A stretch of DNA of 64,000 bases, from contig JAJEKV010000005.1 in the NCBI GenBank assembly GCA_021234155.1, positions 25,976,863 to 26,040,862 of the forward strand. Direction: 5' to 3'. Below the pieces are notes generated by a model. That model was not told the origin of the DNA and did no database searches. It was given only the letters and a program-made list of their open reading frames with translations. Shown piece by piece: positions 1 to 8,159 of the stretch. A program made the position numbers and the translations under genes. This DNA comes from Isoetes taiwanensis. Taxonomy: Eukaryota; Streptophyta; Lycopodiopsida; Isoetales; Isoetaceae. Positions within the stretch are counted from its first letter, which is position 1. Each line of letters starts with the position of its first letter.

Positions 1-247
1 GTATGTCCTGGAGACCTGCCTTGAGGGCCGTGTTTGGTGTAAAGTATCCTATGCAAGGTGGGAGCTCTATGAGAGATGGTCCTATCTTAGCGTGGAATTC
101 AGACATAATATCCTGGTAGAAGGGGGTGGCATTGATGGTGGCCTCCACATCGATCTGCTTCTGAAAGACATTAAAGACAGAGTTGACGTCGGCCTCAGCC
201 ACATGAGCTGTGGCGCTGTACCATCGCCTAAATGCAGTGGTTGCCAT
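1..247 (-). CDS. Second ORF of the LTR element, N-terminal 82 residues, unknown function
   Basis: An open frame starts at an ATG at 247-245 and stays open to the window edge. It begins MATTAFRRWYSATAH and continues with a mixed, mostly soluble-looking sequence rich in Val, Asn and Phe. I recognise no domain. It could be the gag protein of the element or a second accessory protein. The start was chosen because it lies about 110 bases downstream of a TATAAATAG box, the same arrangement as for the H3-mimic ORF. The same frame is open upstream of this ATG for about 30 codons, so an earlier start is possible. A competing frame (342-82) is open but has a Pro/Ser/Arg-rich shadow composition. Confidence 0.45.
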   Translation of the reverse strand, partial: MATTAFRRWYSATAHVAEADVNSVFNVFQKQIDVEATINATPFYQDIMSEFHAKIGPSLIELPPCIGYFTPNTALKAGLQDI

Positions 248-356
248 GGAGTATGAGCAGCTGGGGATGCCAAACAGATGGGGAAGCGCCTTAGGGGCCT
301 GAAAAATTGGCTTGGAGTGAGGAGCAAGGGTGTAGGACACAAATGACACCTATGGT

Positions 357-368
357 CCTATTTATAGA
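357..368 (-). promoter_or_regulatory. TATA box of the second ORF
   Basis: The minus strand reads TCTATAAATAGG, a perfect plant TATA consensus, preceded by an AGGGTTTT motif. It lies about 110 bases upstream of the ATG at 247 and mirrors the box upstream of the H3-mimic ORF, which suggests separate internal promoters. Confidence 0.55.
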
Positions 369-540
369 CAAAACCCTAATTTTGGGAAAATTCAAAGTTG
401 GGAAATACCTATGATTCTAAGGTCTAGGTGTGCAATTCACAGGCTAACTATGCTAAAAACTGCATTCTAAGGGTCCTATGGCAGCAAATTTCACCTACTT
501 TTGTAGGGAAATGTGGATAAATTGGGGCAATTTTGGTGTG

Positions 541-620
541 ACCACTCACACAGTGCGCGAGAGGCAGTTAGGAATACAATCCTAAGTGGCCTGGGCGCAC
601 TCTGTGAGGGGTGGGGCCCT
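541..620. repeat. Long imperfect hairpin, copy 1
   Basis: The left arm CACTCACACAGTGCGC pairs with the right arm GCGCACTCTGTGAG. The inner stem CAGTTAGGA pairs with TCCTAAGTG around a short AT-rich loop. The outer flank ends GGGGTGGGGCCCT. This is one of five copies in the element. Confidence 0.85.
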
Positions 621-745
621 GTTTGGGTGAAGGATGATGTCAATCCTGCAAACTAAGGGTAAAATCCTACATATCTCGTCGAGATAGGTCGAATTGAGCC
701 CTTATTTGCTTCATTTGGATAAGTTTTGGCCAAGATTAGGGGTCA

Positions 746-824
746 ACCACTCACACAGTGCGCGAGAGGCAGTTAGGAAACATTCCTAAGTGGCCTAGGC
801 GCACTCTGTGAGGGGTGGGGCCCT
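746..824. repeat. Long imperfect hairpin, copy 2
   Basis: Same arms and inner stem as the copy at 541-620, with loop AAACAT and the same GGGGTGGGGCCCT flank. The bases between copies are not conserved, so the hairpin itself is what is repeated. Confidence 0.85.
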
Positions 825-947
825 ACTGAGCTAGGGTTGGCCAATTTGCACAAGCTAAGGGTCAAATCCTACTAATTAAGGCAAGTTGAGTCGAATGGTG
901 TGCTTACTTTCTGCATTTGGTCAAGTTTTGGCACAGTTCAGTGCTCG

Positions 948-1025
948 ACCACTCACACAGTGCGCGAGAGGCAGTTAGGAAAAAAAATCCTAAGTGGCCT
1001 GGGCGCACTCTGTGAGGGGTGGGGC
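948..1025. repeat. Long imperfect hairpin, copy 3
   Basis: Same hairpin with an A-rich loop. This copy lies closest to the 3' end of the H3-mimic ORF, so three hairpins separate the two ORFs. Confidence 0.85.
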
Positions 1026-1403
1026 TACAAACACTGAGTTTGCTCCAAATTTGTTAATTTCAAATGCAGAAGTTTGTAATACACCTTGGTTAGGGCAGAT
1101 TTAACACATTGACTCAGCAAAATTGCAAACTTATACTTACAAAAGTTTATTTACAATGATCAACTAGGATTCTTTCTTAATAAACTTAGCAAGCCTCATG
1201 TCCTTTGGCATACATGTTACTCTTTTTGCATGCATAGCACATGCAATCGAGTCTTCGAAGCTTTGCACTATATGTTGCTCGGCCGCCTCCTGCAACGCCA
1301 GCAGCATATCGTCCGTGACTCGCTTCGAGTTGTCGAATTCCTGCAAAACTTCCCTTGTGAGTCGTGCAAAGGAGGCTCTAGGGATGAGGAGACCGTAACT
1401 CCG

Positions 1404-2451
1404 CTAGAAATGTTTGATCTCCTTGGCCGCTCTCGAAAATTTGGAATCTGCTTTCCTCTTCATGGGCTTCTTTGGTGGAGCTGGTTTCTCAGGTGGTGGC
1501 TTGAGTGTATTTTTCTTTGTCGGCCGACTTCCCTTGATAAATGTCACCTTATGCTCCTCGTAATACTTAGAGTATTCTTCGTGCATTTTCATGAACGAAT
1601 TATACTCTTTCAGCTCCTTTCGATATTTGAGGTCCTGCTTGAGCGCATATGACTCCCTTTGCGGCTTCAACTTCTTTGTGCTGTCGCTGGGATGCTTCGG
1701 CGACGACCACCTAGGGTATGGTGGTGCATTTGCCACAACGTCCTCCGGTTTCTGCGCTGTGTTTGAGGGTCCAGAGCCCTCGGCTGGTTCAAATCTTCTC
1801 GTTTCCTCATCTGACTTAGTGTCAGACGAGGATGGCGGCTTCTCCGGGTCTGGCTCCTGTATGGTGACTCCTTTGGCAGCCGTCGTCTTGGGTTTTCTCT
1901 TGGTATCCTTGGGCAGTGCGGGGCCTTTTCCTTTTTCTGCTTTCCTCTTCGCACGCTCCTCTCTTTTCTTCTTCTTCTGCTCCCTCCTCTGCCTCTTCTC
2001 TTCTTTCTTCTTTCGTCGCTCCTCTTTGGCCCTGCGACGCTCCTCCTTAGATTTCTTCTCTCTGCCTTCCTCACTATCCCTCTTCCTCTTTTTGCTCCCG
2101 TCCCCCTGCTCGTCGACACCACTGAAGAGTTCTGCCACCAGTTCCCTCCTCAGCTTCTATGCGGCTTCTGGGTCTACGGGAACCTCCTCTGACTCCTCCA
2201 GGTCTTGGGGCCGATCCTTCGCCTGGTGCTCTTGGACCTTTGGGTTGATCTACCTGTTCCTCCTCTTTGGCATTAGGATTAGGTTGATCTACCTGTTCCT
2301 CCTCTTCGGCATTAGGATTAGGTTGATCTACATGTTCCTTCTCTTCGGCATGCTCCTGGGATGGTCTGGCCTTCTGTCGAACGGCCCGCTCTTGGGCGCT
2401 CACATATCCATCAGGCACAACCTTGCGGGCAGTCTGCTTTGTGCGAGCCAT
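1404..2451 (-). pseudogene. Element ORF1 with an exact histone H3 N-terminal tail (H3 mimic), frame-broken
   Basis: The ATG at 2,451-2,449 opens with MARTKQTARK, identical to histone H3 through Lys9 (Met removed: A1 R2 T3 K4 Q5 T6 A7 R8 K9). It then diverges (VVPDGYVSAQ) and has no histone fold. Next come acidic repeats of the type EEEEQVDQPNPNA (about residues 40-70), then a frame change near 2,240 and an in-frame stop near 2,165 in the second frame. After these the reading continues in the 2,138-1,404 frame. That part has a long Lys/Arg/Glu-rich, probably coiled-coil and nuclear-targeting segment, a Ser/Pro-rich linker, and a C-terminal helical stretch with a KPPPEKPAPPKK proline tract. Without the two breaks it would be about 350 residues. 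It has its own TATA box 101 bases upstream. The function is unknown; mimicry of the H3 tail for chromatin readers or writers is inference. Confidence 0.7.
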
Positions 2452-2551
2452 GTCTTTGTTTGACGAATTCCAAGCTCGGGCACCTGAAGATCGTTCTCTG
2501 GGACGAGCTGTTCTCCGGGGGCGCTGGGGACAAAATAGGAACCCTAATTTT

Positions 2552-2562
2552 CTATTTATAGG
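2552..2562 (-). promoter_or_regulatory. TATA box of the H3-mimic ORF
   Basis: The minus strand reads CCTATAAATAG and is followed by AAAATTAGGGTTCC. It lies 101 bases upstream of the ATG at 2,451. Position and context match the box upstream of the second ORF. Confidence 0.6.
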
Positions 2563-2668
2563 CAGGGAAATTTTAGGGTTTGGACCTGCAATTCCATATT
2601 GGGAAATTCTAGGGGGTGTTAGTGAAGATATGAGGAGTACATTGGGTTTATTCAGCCAAAAAGTGTCC

Positions 2669-2738
2669 ATCACTCACACATTGCGCGAGAAGCAGTTAGG
2701 AATATGATCCTAAGTAGCTTGGGCGCACTCTGTGAGGG
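2669..2738. repeat. Long imperfect hairpin, copy 4
   Basis: A slightly diverged copy (TTGCGCGAGA, AAGTAGCTTGG) just upstream of the H3-mimic promoter. Confidence 0.8.
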
Positions 2739-2881
2739 TCTCCTCTTTTTGGGTCCCATTTTTCAACTTACAAGGAGTTTCTTAGGGTTTTGACATACAA
2801 AACTAGCTAGAATTTAAGCAATAAGCTGAATTACACTATCAGACTAGCTAAATTATGCTTCTAACTGGGTCAACTTGGGTC

Positions 2882-2954
2882 CACCACTCACACAGTGCGC
2901 GAGAGGCAGTTAGGAACATAATCCTAAGTGGCCTGGGCGCACTCTGTGAGGGGT
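2882..2954. repeat. Long imperfect hairpin, copy 5
   Basis: A well-preserved copy between the primer binding site and copy 4, with arms CACTCACACAGTGCGC and GCGCACTCTGTGAG. Confidence 0.85.
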
Positions 2955-3150
2955 CACCTCTTTTTGGGCTAGATAGGTTGGGTTTTTGCTAAACCTATCA
3001 CTATTCTTAGCATTGACCTATTGCCACACTACAATTGAGAAAAAGTTTTCCCAATTTTCGAGGTTCTTGCTTGGGAGGTTGTTCCCAAGACTGAAAGTCT
3101 ACTGTTAGTCCTAAGGAAAATGGTCAGTGCTCGATCTTGGTCTACCAAGA

Positions 3151-3166
3151 TCATGCTCTGATACCA
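3151..3166 (-). promoter_or_regulatory. Primer binding site (initiator tRNA-Met type)
   Basis: The minus strand reads TGGTATCAGAGCATGA one base after the LTR end. TGGTATCAGAGC is the standard sequence complementary to the 3' end of plant initiator tRNA-Met. It fixes the element's orientation and the inner end of the LTR. Confidence 0.85.
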
Positions 3167-3167
3167 C

Positions 3168-4774
3168 TGTGACGTCCCCTACTCCTTATACGATGCACAC
3201 ATCGTATTCGAAGGAGGAGCCTTCCCCCTGGCAGCTACACTGACAGGGGCCATCCACCTGACTCCACTCCCAGTGGAATGAGCCAGCAAGGGAAGAGTGG
3301 ATGTGTCATTCACCCGTCTCCCATCGGGTCGACCTATCTGCGGAAGCGCGAATAAACATGAGCACATAACATAACATATCAGTACAATCACCTCGAAGGG
3401 TGAACATATCACATACACCATAAGATAACAATATCAGCAGAACAATAACAGGAAGGGGGAATCCTACCCAAGGCTCAGACTCAAAGGGGGTGTGACTGAC
3501 GGCTTGGGCCTCTTGAAGTCAATGCAAGCGGAATTCATGGCAATGGATTTGGCTGGCATAGAACATGGCTGAGGGTAGTCCACTCCATCCGCCCCTCCCG
3601 TGCACACTTTGCAGAGTAGGTTGATAAGTATTGGGACCTGACCGTAGCCTGCCGGGTGAATAGCCAGAGGGGCTACTACTACTGGGTTGCATCTCCCCAG
3701 CCCCGATGAGGCAGGAGGGAAGTCACCTCCCCTCCAGAAGCATCCATGCCCTTCACAGGCGGCTAGAGAGTCACTGCTCTTATTCGACTTGAACTCACTG
3801 GAAGGTGACGCATCACCCCACGAGTGTCGAGCTCATGCCTTGCCCACACGCAGTGACAAGCCATTAAGCCTAGCCCGCATAGACCCCCAATAGGCCTTAC
3901 ACACCAGAGGGGTCACTCTGTATAGGGACAAGGTCCTCCTTGTCATCCGGTCTAGCCCCACCACCCACAACCAGGCGGGCTCCTGTGCACGGGCCGCATG
4001 TAATTGGGAACTAATGGTGCTACCTAGGATCATTTGCTACACAGCTTTAGGTCTCTACCCCCCTTCCCAATACATGGAGGTCACAGAGTGAAATACATCC
4101 ATCATCATAGAACTGAAATAGAGAATATCATCTAATCTATCTATCTACATAACAGAGTTAGGTTCCTTGGTTAGGGCTTATGATCTCGGGATCTATAAGG
4201 CCTCTAGAGTTGATCTAACATACTAAATCAGCCTAATGCCTTGCCCAAAGACGGCTTTGCACAACAGAATGACTAGGTACCTGCTCCTTGACCCGCTCCA
4301 GATCCTCGGAAGGCGTCCATGCTCCTGATCTCGCTGAAGATGGCTGCTAATCGATAATCTGTTGTGCAAATCCGGCTTCCCGGAGCTCAGCAATGCAGAT
4401 TGAAGTCCAGACTTGGCCGAAATGGCTCAAGAGAACCCTAAATGCGAGAATGGGAAAGGAGCTCTATGAAAACCCTAAATGTCAAGGAAAAGAAGGTTTA
4501 GGGTTTAAGGGGAAAGCCCTTTTATAGAAACCTTGAGGGTTAGGTTAGACATTGGCCAAATGGGATTTAGCCATTTGACAATGGGGTCCATGGGGTTATT
4601 AATTGTGTATGTTTATTTAACATGCACAACATTCAATGTTGCCTCCTAGGTGCAACTCTTGCCCCCTAGGTGCAACCCTATACATCTCGCAAGTACATGT
4701 CATCCGTGACATGTACGGGTGACGTGGCAGTATAATATATGTATTCGGGGTGTATATTATGCTGGAACGTCACA
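3168..4774 (-). mobile_element. 5' LTR of the element, 1,607 bp
   Basis: On the plus strand the LTR runs from TGTGACGTCC to GGAACGTCACA, so both ends carry the inverted termini TGTGACGT/ACGTCACA. The primer binding site sits against the 3,168 end. A TATA box in U3/R sits near 4,516-4,529. A diverged relative forms the solo LTR at 21,361-23,627: both contain the block TGGCTGGCATAGAACA and a following GTAGTCCACTCCAT block. The matching 3' LTR is outside the window, so age and TSD cannot be judged here. Confidence 0.85.
4516..4529 (-). promoter_or_regulatory. TATA box in the LTR
   Basis: The minus strand reads TTCTATAAAAGGGC and is followed by CTTAAACCCTAAACC-like telo-box sequence. It is the probable promoter of the genomic transcript. 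Confidence 0.55.
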
Positions 4775-4789
4775 GTCAGCCACTGTAGT

Positions 4790-5090
4790 ATTCCCAAATA
4801 TGCAGAGCATTTGTGCAGCTGTTTAATGGAAAACGATGTGAAGTCAAGGAACAAGAGTATGTGAGCCTCTCTTTTCTGTTGCCATTTGTGGAATAAATGT
4901 ACGAAGAAGGGCTTCAAAGTGTTATACATTCATACTTCCTTTCTATTCATCATTTTTTGCACAGTCATAGCATGAACCACCTCCTGTTTCAGAGTAATCA
5001 TGGTTTCTGCCACCTCACATCTAGTCATCCTGTCTTGTCCCCACCTAGATGGAGCTCCAGCTTCAGTCAATCTCTTCATTTGTTCTGTGA
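4790..5090 (-). pseudogene. X-region copy A (LINE-associated conserved segment, truncated by the LTR)
   Basis: The minus strand has a good splice-acceptor context (CTAAC branch-like motif, pyrimidines, TTTGCTTCACAG near 5,090). An open stretch follows containing EQMKRLTEAG and then MTRCEVAETMITLK. In other frames TEKRGSHTLVP and LCIFGNTTVADC follow. These align in order with the X region at 29,184-29,600 (HLNRLIEQHS, LSRYEVADRFVSLK, REVIVTTLL, LQIFGRTQIAKFT). Frames change and stops occur, so it is not functional. The LTR starts inside it, so the element landed in this segment. I do not recognise the family. Confidence 0.55.
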
Positions 5091-5111
5091 AGCAAACTAT
5101 TTGCATCAGTT

Positions 5112-5168
5112 AGCAATAAAAAGAAGAAATTAAAATTACTGAAGCAATAAAAAGAAGAAATTAAAATT
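5112..5168. repeat. 31-bp tandem duplication
   Basis: AGCAATAAAAAGAAGAAATT and its next bases occur twice (5,112 and 5,143) at the junction between the X region and the LINE ORF2 end. Confidence 0.8.
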
Positions 5169-8159
5169 TCCAATGAATTTCCCAATTCTATCCCACTCCT
5201 TGTCATAACTTTTCCCTTTGGCCATTTTATGTGTCATGGCCGAGTCTGTAATTATTTTTAGTAAACACATTTTAAGCCAGATGATATTAGGTTGTTTCTT
5301 CTCTATGGCAACCCGGTTCCTATGCTTCCATATACACCAACAGCAAAGGGCTCTAGTAGTAATCACAATTTTCGAGTCAACTTCTAGAAATTGTCTTAAG
5401 TCACCAGGGGATCCTCTATTCAACTGTGAAGTCTAGGTCCAAAAATCATGAAGCCATGAGCATTCAAATACATGGTTAGATGTTTCCTTTGCCCCACAAC
5501 CAAGAGGGCACTCTTTTGGTGTACTGGCATCATATTTATTCCTAACAGAATTTGTGTGCAGACTCTAGTGTAAGATCAGCCATCTGAAAGTTTGGATCTT
5601 ACTAGCCATGTATGTTTTCCATCCTTTTGCACAGTTGATGGCTAATTGTTCACAATTCCATAGGTGGGTAGCACGAGAAGGCTTTTGACTTAGAAGTCCC
5701 TTGTAGATAGCTCTAACTTCATATCCTGCTTTATTATTCAAGGTCCAACAATTGGAATTTGTAGCCAGATCCTGGTACTGCTAAACGTTATTCATAAAGG
5801 ACTGAAAAATCTCTTTATCAATACTAGAACCTTTAATTTTACCCTTTTATCTCTTCCCATGACAGCCATCTGTTGTCAACTCTGAGATCTGCAACACTCC
5901 AAATAACTGCCTTATACCTCTGCATATATTTTTGGGATGCTTAAAGCTATGCAACCAATATCTTCAGATACAAAAATGGGATGCCAAAATAAATTTACCT
6001 GCTGATGTCTAGAGTCTATAACTAGTGCTCTAAAACAGAGAGTTGCCTCATTCCAGGCATCAATCATCTCATAGTAATAGATGTACTTGCTTTAGGAGTG
6101 AATTGAAAAAAGGCAGAATCTGGCAGCTGGTGCCTGATAGAGGAACTTCCAATTGGATGGGATTCTCTAATTCAATATTGAACAAGTTTCAAAGCAGGAG
6201 AAGGATTTGTAGAGTAGATAGCTCTCCAGATCATTTTAGCAACCAAGGCTTGGGCCCGAGTAAACAAATCCTTACAACCTAGGCCTCCCTCCTTCCCGAG
6301 CTTGACTAGATTGTGAGAACCCTGCCATATAAACTTCCTAATTGCTACTTCTATATTTCTGTAAGATGTTTTATCAGTAACCAGTGCTGAGGAGAAAAAG
6401 ACATGGGTACTGGCAATAACAGAATTGGCAATCTCCACACGCCCTGCCAAAGAAAGTGAAGGTGGATACAAGAGAAGTTTCTTCTTAATTTGTGTTACTA
6501 TAGAGTCCCACAAACCATGGATGGACATATTTAAGGAGATTGAAATGCCCAGGGTCTTAGTGGCTTGAGTCTTCCCAATAACCTTAATACCATGTATTTC
6601 AGATTGATCAGATTCAAGAATGATAGCACATTTAGCTTTGTTTAGTTTGACCCCTGACACCTCTCCAAAGAAAACAAGAGCATCAATAAAATTTTTAAGG
6701 CTATCGTCCCCAGCATTGAGGAAGGCAAATGTATCATCTGCATACTGCATAAGGATGAAGGATCCTCCCTTCTGTGGAAGTTCAAAACAATTGATTTTAT
6801 GCTCAACATGTAGAATGTTGGCTAGTCTGGTCACCATCTCAGCAACTATTAGGAATAAATAAGGAGCCAGAGGGCATCCCTGTCTGACCCCTCTTCTGCA
6901 TTCAAATAATTTTGTTGGAGATTCATTCATCAACAAAGCAGATGGAGCTGTAATGTTAATTCCCCATATCTTATCATAAATTTTCTCTGAAAATCCCAAA
7001 TGGATCATAGATTTCCTTAGAAACTCCCAATTGATGGTGTAAGCTCTTTTGAAATCAAGTTTCGGAAGCAGACATCCTTGGTTGGAGGATTGCTTGTTCC
7101 AATGTAAGCTTTCAGTAGCACTAATATAGTTATCAAGGATGTATCTATCATGTAAGAAAGCTGATCGACATGGGCTAATAACAGACTGAAGCACCAGTTT
7201 TAGCCTGTTAGCCAGAATCTTTGCTAAGATCTTATAAGTTGTATTGGTGAGGGAAATGGGTCTCCAATTCTCTAACTCTTCAGGATAGTCAACCTTTGGA
7301 ATAAGAGCTATATGTCCTGCATTAATAGCATGATTCAATTTGCTTGCTTTCCAAGCCCCCTAAAAGAAAGTAACTAAATCAGCTTTCATCACATCCCAAA
7401 ACTCCATGTAGAATTCAGGCTGAAAGCCATCAGGACCTGGACTCTTGCCCTTGGCCATAGACTTAAAAGTATCTTGAATTTCATTCTCCTGGGGAACATC
7501 TAAGATTTCAGCTTCCTCGATTTGCTCATCATTTTTTGGAATCCTGTCAAAGAATTCCTGGAGCTTAGAGTGACTTATAGGTTGCTCAGCAAAGAGTTTA
7601 GAATATTCTGCATGGAAGAATGGGAGAAGTTTGCAATACTTTTTGGATCTTCAAACCATTTCCCTCCATCTCCTTTAACCCTAATAATTCCATTGTTAAG
7701 TAACCTGTTTTTAGCAATTTTGAAGAAAAAGTTCGAGCTACCCTTATCCATACAATTAATATAATTGCATCTGCTTCTAATCGAGAGACTTTTAGCCTCT
7801 TCCTCCTCAATCTGTTTGACCTTGAGCTCCAAGTCAGCCTCTTTTTCTTGTAACTGGGTGTTATTTTTATCTGTGAACAGTTCTTTCCTTACCTCTTTGA
7901 TTGCTAAGTAAATACTCAATTTTTCCTGTTTCTTACTTGAATACCAAGCCTTCTCCCATTGCTTTATCCACCCTTTCACCCTTCTCATTTTTTCAATAAA
8001 TTCTTTCATAGATTCGGTGGATCTGATCACGAGTAGTGATGTGTACAATTCTTTAAACTCATCACAGAATCTTTGAAGTTTAAGGAGATCTGTATTGAAC
8101 TTGAATGGGATGTTATCCCCTCCCTTAGAAGCTGGTGGAAAACGACCACGTAAAAACAC
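5136..8159 (-). pseudogene. LINE (plant L1-type) ORF2, 5'-truncated and degenerate
   Basis: Reading from 8,159 down, the first part (8,159-7,575) matches the linker between endonuclease and reverse transcriptase in the intact LINE at 38,082-40,979 (NIPFKFNTDLL against NVPFKFNTGLL; IEEEEAK). The reverse transcriptase is at 7,338-6,172 with LIPKVDYPEELENWRPISL, KLDFKRAY, RRGVRQGCPLAPYLFLI and the catalytic block MQYADDTF. The C-terminal part runs to 5,136 (ALCCWCIWKHRN, YDKEWDRIGKF). The endonuclease domain is missing, and several frame changes and stops are present. No poly(A) or TSD is visible, because the downstream side merges into the X region. This is an old insertion. Confidence 0.9.

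Larger units (their letters stand above)
1..4774 (-). mobile_element. 5' part of an LTR retroelement (runs off the left edge)
   Basis: Reading on the minus strand, the element starts with an LTR (4,774 to 3,168). A one-base spacer and a primer binding site matching the 3' end of initiator tRNA-Met follow. Then come two long hairpins, an ORF starting with a histone H3 tail peptide, three more hairpins and the start of a second ORF that leaves the window. No reverse transcriptase or integrase lies inside the window, so the lineage cannot be assigned. Extra ORFs between the LTR and gag are known from Tat/Ogre-type Ty3/gypsy elements, and this could be a relative; that is inference. The element appears to have inserted into the X region of an older LINE-associated sequence that continues to its right. 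Confidence 0.75.

Noticed and set aside
2421-2451. A true histone H3 gene
   Set aside because: Only the first nine residues after Met match H3; residue 10 onward diverges and there is no histone fold.
1591-2463. 290-aa plus-strand frame rich in Ser/Phe/Leu
   Set aside because: It is the antisense of the Lys/Glu/Arg-rich ORF1, with typical shadow composition.
541-2954. CRISPR-like array from the repeated hairpins
   Set aside because: Spacing is irregular, repeats are 70-80 bp hairpins between eukaryotic ORFs, and there are no cas genes. The genome is a plant's.
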